Shown here: one piece after another, positions 26,671 to 36,277 of the stretch
Position numbering within the stretch: position 1 is the stretch's first letter
Layout: each line of letters starts with the position of its first letter
NCBI RefSeq assembly: GCF_921293875.1
Contig: NZ_CAKLDI010000001.1
Location: 1,456,475-1,520,474, forward strand
Length of the DNA: 64,000 nucleotides
Reading direction: 5' to 3'
DNA from: Vibrio stylophorae
Lineage (GTDB): Bacteria > Pseudomonadota > Gammaproteobacteria > Enterobacterales > Vibrionaceae
Notes under the pieces: generated by a model
The model's input: only the letters and a program-made list of their open reading frames with translations
What the model was told of the DNA's origin: nothing
Databases searched by the model: none
Made by a program: the position numbers and the translations under genes

Positions 26671-26940
26671 ATGTCCTCCAAACCCGAATCGATAATCGTG
26701 GTTGCGTCAAAATTTCGACAGAGATTATTGTTTGCCAAAGTCAGAGGAATGTCAGGGCCATTTCAGGCACTTACATTGCGTGATTTGTATCGACAAGATT
26801 TTATGTAACGCGTCATGCGTTTCACATTTTGTCAGAGCGGTCGCATTTATCATTCACTGCGTTACATTGGCATCGATCGACCTTTGTTCGCAAAACAGCT
26901 AAATTTAAATCACAAGATGCACATTAATCTTGGAGACGAC

Positions 26941-27546
26941 ATGCAATTAGCCGCGTTCCCACTTGCTTCTCACCTTTTCCCTGGCGGGATCATGCAACTT
27001 CGAATCTTTGAGCCACGCTATGTCCGAATGGTCAAAGAGTGCTGCGCACAGCAGTGTGGTTTTGCGTTGGCGATGATAGAAGAGCAGCACACTGAAGCTG
27101 AAAAACAGATGCTGGCACTCGGCACCTTAGCCACCCATGTCAAAATCATCGATTTTGACCAACTTGAAGATGGCTTTTTCAGCATTACTATCCAAGGGGT
27201 TGAGCGCGTCAAAATTCATGATATTCGCGGAGATGATGATGGCTTGTTAGTGGCTCAAACGATTCCGCTGACCAATTGGGCTCCGAGCGAAACCCCCAGC
27301 CATGCGCAGTCCATGGTTTTAAAGCTCAAAGCATTCTTTCGCTCCAATCCTGAATATGCTGCGCTATATCCGCACTTTGATTATCAAAATGCGGTATGGC
27401 TGTGTTACCGCTGGTTAGAAATCCTGCCACTCAGTTGCCAACAAAAACAAAGTTTGCTCTCTCGTGATAGCCATCAAGATACCCTGCGTTTTCTACAAGC
27501 GCTGTTTCAACAAATCGATGAACAGGACGCAGAGCACGACGAATAA
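26941..27546 (+). CDS. LON substrate-binding-domain protein
   Basis: This 201-residue protein consists of a Lon N-terminal-like domain without the AAA+ or protease domains. The opening 'LAAFPLASHLFPGGIMQLRIFEPRYVRMV' region, split around residues 3-32, is characteristic of the fold, and 'TIQGVERVKI' is also typical. Such proteins are widespread stand-alone relatives of the Lon substrate-recognition domain with an undefined role. The frame is open upstream to 26815, but the ATG at 26941 is right because TTGGAGACGAC provides a ribosome-binding site. It is divergent from the tfoX-like gene. Confidence 0.8.
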   Translation: MQLAAFPLASHLFPGGIMQLRIFEPRYVRMVKECCAQQCGFALAMIEEQHTEAEKQMLALGTLATHVKIIDFDQLEDGFFSITIQGVERVKIHDIRGDDDGLLVAQTIPLTNWAPSETPSHAQSMVLKLKAFFRSNPEYAALYPHFDYQNAVWLCYRWLEILPLSCQQKQSLLSRDSHQDTLRFLQALFQQIDEQDAEHDE

Positions 27547-27728
27547 AGTCATCGCAACCACTTGTAAATGATTCTTTTTCGTAAATAAATCCATCAAAAT
27601 GGCAAACAATAAGCAGGAAAACCCATGGATACCCATCGAGCTCTCATTTTGTAGTTTATTTCGTGCAGGGCGAATCAGAAATCATTAATCTACTGATGAT
27701 TACAACAATAGTGAAAAGCCGAGAACGT

Positions 27729-28649
27729 ATGACCTCCCTGCCTTTATATTGGCTCACGCCAAATAAGCAAAAAATCGTCAACGACTTAAAATGTGAGTTT
27801 AAAAATTTAGTCACCGAGGCGATTGCTCAGCGCCAACTGAAACTACCACCGATTCCACAAGTGGTACTCAACATCCAGCAATTAAGCCTGCGTGATGATG
27901 TCACCATCAAAGCCATCGCCAAAGCACTGACCGAAGACCCAAGTTTATCGGGTGCCTGTGTTTACGCGTCAAACAGCGCACTTTTTAGTCCACGTTTTGG
28001 TCCATGCCACGATATCCTGACTGCCGTTTCGCGCCTTGGGATCGCACGGGTCAAAGATCTGATCACAGCCAAAGCCATTGAGCAGCTGAAAAAAGATGCG
28101 CAATTTAGCCAAGAGTGCAATGCACTACTGACCAAAAGCGCCGGTCTTAGTCGCACCTTTGCTGCCACCATGGTACTGATTTGCCAAGAGTTTATGAAGC
28201 GCAACCCGCAGCTAGAGCTTGATGCAGGCAAAGCGATGCTGATTGGCCTATTAGCTGATATCGGCCTATTCTCACTGGTCAGCGCTTTATCTCAATATTT
28301 GAAAGAAGGCAATTACATCGATTTTGAACTCGCCAAGGATGTGATGGCGCAATGCTGTGCTGAGGCTAGTTTCTCTGTGCTTCAATTCTGGCAGTTTGAC
28401 AAAGATTTTCTCACCGTGGCTGGCAACCGACGGATGAACCATGTCGATCCCGAAAAACCGAGTTACCACGACATCGCCACCATGGCCAATCACCTTCTTT
28501 TATTTCGAAGCCATGATGAACAAGCACTAAGCGCGCATGATATTGAGCTAAGCGCAGATGGCGCTGATATCTTATATCAACTCTCCAACCTCGACGATCA
28601 AGCCTTCCAACAGGCTTGCCAAGAAGTCCTGCAACTGAGCGGCATGTGA
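27729..28649 (+). CDS. HDOD domain protein
   Basis: This protein of 306 residues carries an HDOD domain, a metal-free relative of HD phosphohydrolases used as a signalling scaffold. The domain (residues about 35-230) begins with 'LKLPPIPQVVLNIQQL' and continues with 'IAKALTEDPSLSGACVYASNSALF' and 'ILTAVSRLGIARVKDLI', all typical. The C-terminal part is helical. In frame, starts at 27663 and 27696 exist, but the ATG at 27729 follows GAGAACGT and matches the usual length. HDOD proteins often regulate motility, biofilm or stress through c-di-GMP or kinase networks; the specific partner is unknown. Confidence 0.8.
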   Translation: MTSLPLYWLTPNKQKIVNDLKCEFKNLVTEAIAQRQLKLPPIPQVVLNIQQLSLRDDVTIKAIAKALTEDPSLSGACVYASNSALFSPRFGPCHDILTAVSRLGIARVKDLITAKAIEQLKKDAQFSQECNALLTKSAGLSRTFAATMVLICQEFMKRNPQLELDAGKAMLIGLLADIGLFSLVSALSQYLKEGNYIDFELAKDVMAQCCAEASFSVLQFWQFDKDFLTVAGNRRMNHVDPEKPSYHDIATMANHLLLFRSHDEQALSAHDIELSADGADILYQLSNLDDQAFQQACQEVLQLSGM

Positions 28650-28772
28650 TAAATTAGTTTCCTTGATGGTTGGCATTAGAAAATGTCGCAATGCCAACCA
28701 TTGATGTATTTTATTTTTCATCAATAATCCCTATTTTATCGCCCCATCCATCGCCGTCTCATGGAGGAGAAT

Positions 28773-29684
28773 ATGTTTCAGGGCATGCTTCTTATATTTA
28801 CGCCGCTTTTTGTTGGCTATTTTATTCCGCTGCGCCAAGAAAAATGGCAGCGTTTTGTCTCAAATCTCACCAATCGACTGATCACCCTTATTTTGGCGCT
28901 GATTGGTGTAAGTCTTGCTGCGCTCGATAACCTACTGACCAACCTTGGTCAAGTCGGCCTGCTCACCCTAACTTTTTTCCTCAGTATTGGCTTATTCAAC
29001 CTCATGGCATTGCTCTGGGTCGACTGGCGCTATCCACTCGCGGTTAAAGAGCAGCAAGGTGATGAAAATAGTCTGCCTCATGCCAAAGAATCCCTCTCTT
29101 TACTTGTTGCTGTACTGGCAGGCTTCGTTGTCGGGCTTGCAACCAAATACTGGATTGCCCTACCCCTTGATTGGGTTGACCAAGCCAATACAGTGATCCT
29201 GATGGTGCTTTTGCTGCTTATCGGTATGCAACTTGGCAATAGCGGAATTGGTCTCAAACAAATTCTACTCAACCGCGCAGGGATTCGGCTGGCGGCTGTA
29301 TTGATCATGACATCTTGGCTGGGCGGACTATTGGCTGCATTGATCCTATCGCTCCCTTGGCATCAAGGACTAGCCATGGCATCAGGATTTGGCTGGTATT
29401 CATTGTCTGGAATTTTGATCGGCGATCACCTTGGTCCTGTCTATGGCGGCGCCTCTTTTTTAAATGAGCTGCTACGAGAACTGGTGGCGCTTATCTCCAT
29501 TCCCCTGATCATGCGCCGTTTCCCAAATACTGCAATTGGCTACGGCGGTGCAACTAGCATGGATTTTACACTGCCAATTATTCAAAGGTGTGGTGGAATC
29601 CACTGCGTACCCACGGCCATTGTTAGTGGATTTATTCTAAGCCTTTCCGTGCCTTTCATGATGCTATTTTTCTTACAGCTATAA
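28773..29684 (+). CDS. lysO: LysO family L-lysine exporter
   Basis: This is an inner-membrane protein of 303 residues with about eight helices. It matches the LysO (YbjE, DUF340) family, which exports L-lysine. Family features include 'LLLIGMQLG' mid-protein, 'GFGWYSLSGILIGDHLGPVYGGASFLNELLRE' across about residues 205-236 and 'GGATSMDFTLPIIQRCGG' near the C-terminus, which carries an acidic membrane residue. A strong GGAGGAG site lies five bases before the ATG at 28773, so the ATG at 28761 is rejected. It is followed by its own terminator and then the arginine importer operon. Confidence 0.85.
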   Translation: MFQGMLLIFTPLFVGYFIPLRQEKWQRFVSNLTNRLITLILALIGVSLAALDNLLTNLGQVGLLTLTFFLSIGLFNLMALLWVDWRYPLAVKEQQGDENSLPHAKESLSLLVAVLAGFVVGLATKYWIALPLDWVDQANTVILMVLLLLIGMQLGNSGIGLKQILLNRAGIRLAAVLIMTSWLGGLLAALILSLPWHQGLAMASGFGWYSLSGILIGDHLGPVYGGASFLNELLRELVALISIPLIMRRFPNTAIGYGGATSMDFTLPIIQRCGGIHCVPTAIVSGFILSLSVPFMMLFFLQL

Positions 29685-29702
29685 CTTGTGAATCAATCAG
29701 TT

Positions 29703-29736
29703 AAAAACAGCAGGAGCATTTTCTGCTGTTTTTTTA
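29703..29736 (+). terminator. Intrinsic terminator of lysO
   Basis: AAAAACAGCAG and CTGCTGTTTTTTT form a stem with a 9-nt loop and a T7 tail shortly after the lysO stop codon. Confidence 0.88.
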
Positions 29737-29742
29737 TTCGCC

Positions 29743-29795
29743 TGGATAAATATTTTATACATTCGTATTGCATAAATACTCATTAGAGGTATTAT
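29743..29795 (+). promoter_or_regulatory. art operon promoter with ArgR-box-like sites
   Basis: A -35 TTGCAT (29768-29773), a 16-bp spacer and a -10 TATTAT (29790-29795) form a good sigma-70 promoter. The 14-mer TGCATAAATACTCA (29769-29782) matches the ArgR box core at 11 of 14 positions and overlaps the -35. A weaker copy, TGGATAAATATTTT (29743-29756), lies upstream. This suggests arginine repression; the two boxes are not at the canonical spacing. Confidence 0.6.
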
Positions 29796-29828
29796 GACCA
29801 CAATTCCTGATTAATGCAGAATGTTTGA

Positions 29829-30557
29829 ATGGGTATTCAACTACACAAGGTGAATAAGTTTTACGGTCAGCATCAGGTGCTGCACGATATCAACCTCAGC
29901 TGTGAGAAAGGCGACACCTTGGTGCTATTAGGCCCCAGTGGTGCAGGGAAAAGTTCGCTACTTCGCATTCTTAATCTTCTTGAAGTTGCCGAGCAAGGCA
30001 CCATGCACATTGCGCAAACCGATGTTGATTTTGCCAATCCTTTAAGCGATCAAGCGGCGATGAATCTACGTCGTAAAGTCGGCATGGTTTTTCAACAGTA
30101 CAACCTGTGGCCTCACAAAACCGTGCTTGGCAACTTGATTGAAGCCCCTATCAAAGTTTTGGGGATGAATAAAGCGGATGCAACCACCCGCGCCCAAACC
30201 ATTTTGCAACAGTTACATCTGGGTGATAAAGCAGATGCTTGGCCAATTCAACTCTCCGGTGGCCAACAGCAGCGTGTCGCCATTGCCCGCGCTTTGATGA
30301 TGCACCCAGATACCCTCTTATTTGATGAGCCAACCGCGGCGCTTGATCCTGAGATCACCAACCAAGTGGTTAGCATTATTAAAGAGCTGAGTTCTACAGG
30401 GATCACACAAGTGATCGTGACTCATGAAGTCGATTTTGCGCGCAAAGTCGCCAGCCATGTCTTGTATCTAGAGCAAGGAAAGGTGGTTGAATTTGGTACT
30501 CGCGAGGCCTTTGATAACCCACAAACCCCGCAGTTTGCCGCTTACTTAAATCACTAA
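29829..30557 (+). CDS. artP: Arginine ABC transporter ATPase
   Basis: This is the ATP-hydrolysing subunit of a polar amino acid importer. In 242 residues it has Walker [10 protein letters not shown] near 36-44, Q-loop '[13 protein letters not shown]', signature [15 protein letters not shown], Walker B '[13 protein letters not shown]' and the switch His in '[10 protein letters not shown]'. It is the first gene of a four-gene operon in the same order as E. coli artPIQM. A T-rich leader and an ArgR-like promoter lie upstream. Substrate assignment to arginine rests on operon order and similarity to Art proteins; other basic amino acids are possible. Confidence 0.9.
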   Translation: MGIQLHKVNKFYGQHQVLHDINLSCEKGDTLVLLGPSGAGKSSLLRILNLLEVAEQGTMHIAQTDVDFANPLSDQAAMNLRRKVGMVFQQYNLWPHKTVLGNLIEAPIKVLGMNKADATTRAQTILQQLHLGDKADAWPIQLSGGQQQRVAIARALMMHPDTLLFDEPTAALDPEITNQVVSIIKELSSTGITQVIVTHEVDFARKVASHVLYLEQGKVVEFGTREAFDNPQTPQFAAYLNH

Positions 30558-30581
30558 AATTTCGTGACAAGGAGTTATGAT

Positions 30582-31307
30582 ATGAAAAAGACAATTATTG
30601 CAGCCCTATTTGGCCTGACCGCTTTGAGCGCAAATGCACAAACTGAACTGAAGTTTGTGATGGAAGCAACCTATGCTCCCTTTGAATATATGGATGAGAA
30701 CAACCAAATCAAAGGTTTTGATGTGGACTTGGCCAATGCACTTTGTGAAGAGATGAAAGCCAAGTGTACCTTCCACAACCAAGCCTTTGATAGCTTGATC
30801 CCGGCCATTAAATTTAAGCGTTTTGATGCAGCTATTTCTGCCATGGATATTACTGATGCGCGTAGCAAGCAAGTGAACTTCACCAATGCATACTATGACA
30901 ACGCGGCAATTTTCGTAGCCCTTGAAGCCAATGCGAAAAATCCACTTCAGGGCAAACGTATCGGTGTCCAAAATGGCTCAACCCATCAAAGCTACCTACT
31001 TGAGCAGATGAAAGGCGCTGAAGCTGTACCTTACGGCAGCTATCAAGATGCATTCCTTGATATGAAAGCTGGCCGTATCGATGCTGTTTTCGGTGACACT
31101 GCGGTCATCGCTGAGTGGCTTAAATCAGATAAAAACGTCAAGGCTGTTGGCAATCCAGTGACCGATCCGAAGTACTTTGGTAACGGTTTTGGTATCGCAG
31201 TTCACAAATCAAATAAAGCATTGGTTGAACAACTTAACGCCGCACTTGACACCATCAAAGCAAATGGTAAATACGACACCATTTATAACAACTACTTTGG
31301 TCAATAA
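30582..31307 (+). CDS. artI: Arginine-binding periplasmic protein
   Basis: This is the solute-binding subunit of the importer. The first 19 residues (MKKTIIAALFGLTALSANA) are a clean Sec signal peptide. The mature part is a type II binding-protein fold with 'FVMEATYAPFEYMDENNQIKGFDVDLANAL' split over residues about 25-55, the usual family signature. 'GVQNGSTHQSYL' and 'DAVFGDTAVIAEWL' line the ligand cleft. At 241 residues it matches ArtI/ArtJ. An AAGGAG site lies eight bases before the ATG at 30582; the upstream ATG at 30564 is not used. Confidence 0.9.
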   Translation: MKKTIIAALFGLTALSANAQTELKFVMEATYAPFEYMDENNQIKGFDVDLANALCEEMKAKCTFHNQAFDSLIPAIKFKRFDAAISAMDITDARSKQVNFTNAYYDNAAIFVALEANAKNPLQGKRIGVQNGSTHQSYLLEQMKGAEAVPYGSYQDAFLDMKAGRIDAVFGDTAVIAEWLKSDKNVKAVGNPVTDPKYFGNGFGIAVHKSNKALVEQLNAALDTIKANGKYDTIYNNYFGQ

Positions 31308-31319
31308 TTAGGATCTTTC

Positions 31320-32036
31320 ATGTTTGAATCGGGGTATGCCCTGATGATGCTAAAAGCTAGCTGGCTTACTCTTCAGCTAGCTTTTGTTTCACTCGGGCTT
31401 GGTTTGGTTATCGCACTTATTTTTGCCGCACTTGAAATGGCAAAATCGCCTTTCATCGCCAAACCTGCAGCAGTTATCGTCACAGTCCTTCGTGGCTTGC
31501 CTGAACTATTGGTTGTGCTGTTCATTTTCTACGGCTCATTAACCTTAGTGGATTGGCTTGCGCAAAGTGAGACATTTGTGTGGATTGAAGAAAAAACAGG
31601 CTGGTATCTCAGTATTCCGCCCTTTGCCGCCGCATGCTTTGCACTCTCCCTGATTTTTGCATCCTATGCGTCGCAAACCATTCGCGGCGCGATCAAAGCC
31701 GTGCCTTTTGGACAAAGTGAGGCTGGTATTGCACTGGGCATGAAAAAATCAAACGTGTTCTTTCGTTTGGTTTTGCCACAAGCGTTAAAACACGCACTAC
31801 CAGGGCTTTCTAACCAATGGTTGGTGCTACTCAAAGATACCGCCCTGGTCTCGCTGATTGGCCTCACTGACTTGCTATCGCAAGCACAATTTATTGCCAA
31901 AAATAACCGCGACCAAGCCTTTCTATGGTACGCCGGCGCCGCATTGATTTATTTAATGTTTACCTTAATTAGTCAGCAAGGCATTCGCCTGATTGATAAG
32001 CGTGTGAACCGTGCAGAGCAAGGAGGTGGCCTATGA
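31320..32036 (+). CDS. artQ: Arginine ABC transporter permease
   Basis: This is one of the two membrane subunits of the importer, with 238 residues and about five helices. The N-terminal 'LMMLKASWLTLQLAFVSLGLGLVIAL' and the EAA loop 'GQSEAGIALGMKKSNVFFRLVLPQALKHALPG' (split around residues 136-167) are typical of HisM/GlnP-type permeases and form the contact with ArtP. It overlaps the following gene by four bases (ATGA), which implies coupled translation. Confidence 0.9.
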   Translation: MFESGYALMMLKASWLTLQLAFVSLGLGLVIALIFAALEMAKSPFIAKPAAVIVTVLRGLPELLVVLFIFYGSLTLVDWLAQSETFVWIEEKTGWYLSIPPFAAACFALSLIFASYASQTIRGAIKAVPFGQSEAGIALGMKKSNVFFRLVLPQALKHALPGLSNQWLVLLKDTALVSLIGLTDLLSQAQFIAKNNRDQAFLWYAGAALIYLMFTLISQQGIRLIDKRVNRAEQGGGL

Positions 32037-32719
32037 CCCTGTCACTTTCAATGTTCCTGCAGATGTGCCACGGCTTATTGCTGAGTTTAAAACTCACGGT
32101 TGGCGCACTCCTTTTTGGTGGCACGCTGGCCCTACTTTGCACCCTATGTTTGCTTTTGCGCGGCAAAGTCACTTGGGCAACCATGCTCAGTTACGGTGTA
32201 AAAGCCTTTGTCACCCTATTTACTGGCACCCCGCTTCTGGTTCAGTTTTATCTGTTCTACTTTGGTATTGGCCAGTATGCAAACGAGCTATCCGCGCCAT
32301 GGAACATCATAAACGAGCCTGCTTTTTGCGCAGTCTTGGTGCTGGGTTTAAATACCGCAGCTTATAGCATTCAACTATTTTACGGTGCCTGTAAAACCAT
32401 TCCATCTGGCCAGTGGCAAGCTTGTAAAGCATTGGGGATGACCAATGTACAAACCCTGCAAGTGATTTTGCCCTATGGTTTACGCCGCGCCTTGCCGGCC
32501 TATTCCAACGAAGTGATTTTGATCTTTAAAGGCACATCACTGGCGAGCACTATTACCCTGATGGATATCATGGGCTACGCCAATATGTTCTTTGGCCAAA
32601 CCTATGACGTGTTTGGTGCCTACGGCTTAGCTGGTGCCTTCTATCTTTCCGTCAACGGTTTGCTGACCATTTTGTTCCGCCGTTTAGAGAAACACGCACT
32701 CGCTTTTGAGCAGCGTTAA
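32033..32719 (+). CDS. artM: Arginine ABC transporter permease
   Basis: This is the second membrane subunit, with 228 residues. It has 'LSLKLTVGALLFGGTLALL' near the N-terminus and the EAA loop 'PSGQWQACKALGMTNVQTLQVILPYGLRRALP' around residues 123-154. It starts within the last codon of artQ (ATGA overlap) and ends the operon just before a strong palindromic terminator. Alone it resembles other polar amino acid permeases; the order P-I-Q-M supports the name. Confidence 0.9.
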   Translation: MTLSLSMFLQMCHGLLLSLKLTVGALLFGGTLALLCTLCLLLRGKVTWATMLSYGVKAFVTLFTGTPLLVQFYLFYFGIGQYANELSAPWNIINEPAFCAVLVLGLNTAAYSIQLFYGACKTIPSGQWQACKALGMTNVQTLQVILPYGLRRALPAYSNEVILIFKGTSLASTITLMDIMGYANMFFGQTYDVFGAYGLAGAFYLSVNGLLTILFRRLEKHALAFEQR

Positions 32720-33061
32720 ACCGCCAGCATTTTGCGAAAAATTCGCGAACAGTTGTACGACAGAAAAGGCAGCCCATGGGCTGCCTTTTCTGTTGATATA
32801 ACGCTTTGTGCAATATGCACTGCAACAATGAAAAATAATCTGCGAGCTAACGCAAAAGCAATGCAGATACTCGCCGCCAAGCTTTTGTCTAACCAAGTAA
32901 AAAAAATATAATGCTGATGATTCGCGTATCACGATTGTGACATTTCAATTCAGCTCAAGGATGAATGTCCTCTCATCACATGGCATCTGACGCATTCTTC
33001 TGTAGCCATCTCCGCATACGCCTCTTTGAATTAAGCAAGCGATTGACCGCAAGGAACTCAC
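32720..33061. other. 342-bp gap after the art operon
   Basis: It contains the art terminator and, to the right, the presumed promoter and leader of the secreted 311-residue protein. No other gene or RNA element is recognised. Confidence 0.5.
32761..32792 (+). terminator. Perfect palindromic bidirectional terminator after artM
   Basis: A fully symmetrical 32-bp palindrome with arms starting CAGAAAAGGCAGCCC and centre CCCATGGG. The right arm ends in TTTTCTG. Confidence 0.85.
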
Positions 33062-33997
33062 ATGATGAAAAAAGCGTTACTCGGTGCCCTGATCTGCTCC
33101 TGTGCGATGCCAGCCATGGCTGATATCACTCGAACCTATACAGACAACCCAAAAGGCGAAAAAGAACTACAGAGCGTCTTGGTTGCAAAGCTCACCGATG
33201 ACGGCTTCCGTTTTGAGGTGAATGGCCTTCCCAATGCCTTTAACTTCTATACTTCAGATCGCAAAAAGAGCCATGCCGGTAAAGTGCAAAAAATGCGCTT
33301 TTTAAATCCAGCAGGCAAACTCAATGCAAATGGCGATTTTGGCACCATCGAATTTTATTACTACGGCGGTAAAACCGTGGTGGATGGTACAGTGTCAACC
33401 AAAAGCTTTGAATACAACGGCAAGACTTACACTGTCACCAAACGTGAAAGCTTGATGAGTAAGTATTACAACAACATGTGTACTTACGAAATTAACACCA
33501 TCAAAGTGTCGGATGTGTGTGATATCGGTATTACCTTTAACAGCGGTGACTACTTCACTGAAGATGAACTCGACATCGCCTTTGGTTTTAGCATGGAAGA
33601 TGACTTCAAGTTAGATAACTTGGATCAAATCAACTCCTATCAATCAGCGCAAGTCATGGCGCTTATTCTCAACCAAGATAAAACGCAAATTGAAGCCTTG
33701 GTGAAATTGATTGAAGGCAATCCAGAGTTACAAAAACGTCATGAAAAACTGCTAGTTGAGCTGAAAAACTACAGCAAGTATGCCGACCACCAAAAACAAA
33801 AAGGTGATTCTGGCAATGACATTCTGCTTGGTTTGATGAATGCGGTAAAAGCGTCGCAAGAAAACACACCGCTTGCACCAATCAATGCCCTGACAACCAC
33901 TGAAGCAGGTTGGACAGCAGAAGAGATCCGTGAGATGGTCTTTGACATCTCGACTGAGCTTGAAGAAGAGCGTGCCAAACGTCGCAGTAAGCGATAA
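33062..33997 (+). CDS. Secreted protein of unknown function, 311 aa
   Basis: The first 21 residues (MMKKALLGALICSCAMPAMA) form a signal peptide with a clear AxA site, so the protein is periplasmic or secreted. The N-terminal 130 residues are beta-rich with many aromatic and Lys residues ('FGTIEFYYYGGKTVVDGTV'). There are two cysteines (MCTYE and SDVCDIG) that could pair. The C-terminal half is helical and highly charged (ELEEERAKRRSKR). I do not recognise the family. An AAGGAACTCAC site precedes the ATG. It is monocistronic, with its own terminator. Confidence 0.6.
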   Translation: MMKKALLGALICSCAMPAMADITRTYTDNPKGEKELQSVLVAKLTDDGFRFEVNGLPNAFNFYTSDRKKSHAGKVQKMRFLNPAGKLNANGDFGTIEFYYYGGKTVVDGTVSTKSFEYNGKTYTVTKRESLMSKYYNNMCTYEINTIKVSDVCDIGITFNSGDYFTEDELDIAFGFSMEDDFKLDNLDQINSYQSAQVMALILNQDKTQIEALVKLIEGNPELQKRHEKLLVELKNYSKYADHQKQKGDSGNDILLGLMNAVKASQENTPLAPINALTTTEAGWTAEEIREMVFDISTELEEERAKRRSKR

Positions 33998-34022
33998 TCG
34001 CCAATCTTTGTTTTCATTTGCT

Positions 34023-34051
34023 AAAAAGGCCAGCGTTTGCTGGCCTTTTTT
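34023..34051 (+). terminator. Intrinsic terminator of the secreted protein gene
   Basis: AAAAAGGCCAGC, loop GTTT, and GCTGGCCTTTTTT form a strong stem-plus-T-tract about 30 bp after the stop. Confidence 0.9.
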
Positions 34052-34218
34052 ATTCAACCGGTTGATTATCTGAACATTAGCTGAATCAAGTGAAAACCAA
34101 CTCCATTTTTGCAAACTAATTTTGACCTATTTCGCAAAATCTTGCATTGCGATGAAATTCACAAGGTCAATACTATGGCTGTTTATTGTTTGTGCCGTTT
34201 GTTATCGGAGAACCAGCC

Positions 34219-35847
34219 ATGAGGTCAATTGGCAATATATCCTTGAAAACACAGCTTTCTTGTTTAGCTGCGTTTTCTATTCTTTCTTTTTCTGCGCTCA
34301 TTTTGATTTTTTTGAGCTATTTGCAAGACACCCAAAGTCATATTAACAGTCGAATTGAAGCTGATTTCGACTATTCCATTACAAGCTCTCAAGCAACCAG
34401 TAACGTTTGGCAAGTTCGTGTTGACTATTTCCGATCTGTATATTCAAAGTCTGATCGTCTGCGCTACCTTTCCAAACTTGATGACTGGTATCAAAAAGTG
34501 AACAACACACTAACTCAGTCATTTAAAAAATTCCCAGATCAAAGTCTTGTGAATGGTGTTCGCTCGCAAGTTGATAATTATTATGCGTATATGAAGCAAG
34601 CGCCGATGATTTTTGACAAATATGAGCAAGGTGCAATCACTCTGCAAGAGCGTAATCAGTGGATGAGTACTGGCGCGGCAAGTGGCTTAAAACTTGTCGA
34701 TGCGATCAATCAGCTAGCCAATCATGCACAGCAAATGGCGCATAAACAAATTAGCGCCAGTGAAACTGCGCTAAGCGAATCACTTCGCAATATTATGATT
34801 GCCACTGGGATCACTGCAGCCATCCTGATCCTATTTGCCATCATGATCATTCGCACCATTTTGCGTTCTGTGACTGAAATTCAAGGCGGCATCTCTGCGC
34901 TTGCTAATGGTGACCTCACTCGCCGCTTGGCAGATTTGGGCAACAACGAGCTTGGTACATTGGCACTGCAATTTAACCAGTCCAATGACAAACTCGCAGG
35001 CATGGTGCGCGAACTGACCACCATGGGCAGCAGTGTTTCAGCCGCAGCCGTCGAGCTTGCCAGCATTACCAGCCAATCTGCACAAAACGCGCAGGAAGAG
35101 CTCTCTCGCGTTGAGCAAATCGCAACAGCTGCGCAAGAGATGGCATCAACCGCCACCGAGGTTAGCAGCAATGCAGACCAAGCAGAATCTGCAGCGCAGC
35201 ATGCCAACGACAGTGTGGATCAAGGGAATGTGGCGCTCGCACAATGCGATACGCTTTCTCATCAGATCTCAAGCTCCATTGATGATACGGGCGCTATCAT
35301 GAATACCCTGCGCCAACACGTGCAGGAAATTAGTGCAGTGATCAAACTTATCAATGATGTATCTGAACAAACCAACCTACTGGCATTGAACGCAGCCATT
35401 GAAGCGGCGCGCGCTGGCGAGCAAGGTCGCGGCTTTGCGGTCGTTGCCGATGAAGTGCGTAACCTTGCAGCCAAAACCCAATCTGCAACCGTTGATATTG
35501 AAAAGATCATTCAGAACCTGCAATCACAATCTGAAGTGGCTGAACAATCCATGCAAGATAACATGGCGCTGATTGAACAGAACAATCAATGCCAGCGGCA
35601 ATTGAAAGATGCCTTTAACGATATTCAGCTTGCCGTCGCGCAAATCTCTGAGCAAAACACGCTCGTTGCCTCAGCATCTGAAGAACAAGCCGCAGTGAGT
35701 GGCGATATCTCAGAGCACCTCGTGAGTGCCTCTGCCATCGTGAATCAGAACGTTGAAAGCTCTGAGCAAATCTCACAAGCATCAGATGAGCTATCACGCC
35801 TATCTGAAGCGCAGCAACAAATGTTGGCATTCTTTAAAGCCAACTAA
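34219..35847 (+). CDS. Methyl-accepting chemotaxis protein
   Basis: This 542-residue transmembrane chemoreceptor has an N-terminal helix near 8-37, then a periplasmic helical sensor of about 150 residues. A second membrane helix lies near 190-212 ([20 protein letters not shown]), followed by a HAMP domain. A long cytoplasmic coiled coil ends in the signalling tip '[40 protein letters not shown]' (in part), which docks CheA/CheW. The periplasmic region looks like a four-helix-bundle sensor, but the ligand is unknown. The ATG at 34219 follows GGAG at suitable spacing; an ATG at 34186 is less likely. Confidence 0.93.
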   Translation: MRSIGNISLKTQLSCLAAFSILSFSALILIFLSYLQDTQSHINSRIEADFDYSITSSQATSNVWQVRVDYFRSVYSKSDRLRYLSKLDDWYQKVNNTLTQSFKKFPDQSLVNGVRSQVDNYYAYMKQAPMIFDKYEQGAITLQERNQWMSTGAASGLKLVDAINQLANHAQQMAHKQISASETALSESLRNIMIATGITAAILILFAIMIIRTILRSVTEIQGGISALANGDLTRRLADLGNNELGTLALQFNQSNDKLAGMVRELTTMGSSVSAAAVELASITSQSAQNAQEELSRVEQIATAAQEMASTATEVSSNADQAESAAQHANDSVDQGNVALAQCDTLSHQISSSIDDTGAIMNTLRQHVQEISAVIKLINDVSEQTNLLALNAAIEAARAGEQGRGFAVVADEVRNLAAKTQSATVDIEKIIQNLQSQSEVAEQSMQDNMALIEQNNQCQRQLKDAFNDIQLAVAQISEQNTLVASASEEQAAVSGDISEHLVSASAIVNQNVESSEQISQASDELSRLSEAQQQMLAFFKAN

Positions 35848-35862
35848 TCAGCGTTAAACAGC

Positions 35863-35891
35863 AAAAAAGCGGCCTTTGAGCCGCTTTTTTT
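35863..35891 (+). terminator. Intrinsic terminator of the chemoreceptor gene
   Basis: AAAAAAGCGGC, loop of six, GCCGCTTTTTTT, right after the stop codon. Confidence 0.9.
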
Positions 35892-36103
35892 CATTTTTTT
35901 ATCTCTATTTTTATCCATGAACAATCTTTACCATACGTTCTGATGCGGAAAAATCACATTTAATTCAGTTAATTAAGAACGCGTACGTTCACCCCACCCA
36001 TTTTCCACATAAAATGCAGGGATATCCCCCTCATCATGCAGTTGTACTTTGTTCAGCGCAGATTAAGCTCAAAGGGTAATCACAGAGGATTCGGAGGTGT
36101 GCC

Positions 36104-36277
36104 ATGCGTTACCCAAAACCTGATACCTGTCTATTTGCACTTGCCATCGCCTTGATGGTGCTCTTTATGCTCTATTTTGTGACTGGCTTTGCGACACTGG
36201 GTAACGGTGGCGCAGAAGTGCAAGCTGTCCCGCACTGGTGGCATGTGGACATGGTGCGTTGGTTGCAATACCGCTAA
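36104..36277 (+). CDS. Small single-helix membrane protein, 57 aa
   Basis: Translation gives a 57-residue protein starting MRYPKPDTCLFALAIALM. A single hydrophobic helix spans about residues 9-28. A Gly-rich segment (TLGNGGAEV) and an aromatic, basic tail (PHWWHVDMVRWLQYR) follow. A strong GGAGGTG ribosome-binding site lies seven bases before the ATG. Its stop codon is immediately followed by the stop codon of the convergent LysR gene. The strong Shine-Dalgarno site and tidy ending argue that it is real; its function is unknown. Confidence 0.65.
   Translation: MRYPKPDTCLFALAIALMVLFMLYFVTGFATLGNGGAEVQAVPHWWHVDMVRWLQYR

Noticed and set aside
26671-26940. Possible c-di-GMP (GEMM) riboswitch upstream of the tfoX-like gene
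   Set aside because: The V. cholerae tfoY leader has one, but the conserved CACGCA...GGGCAAA and GGTAGGTAGCGGGG segments are not present here; only a CACGCAA fragment occurs.
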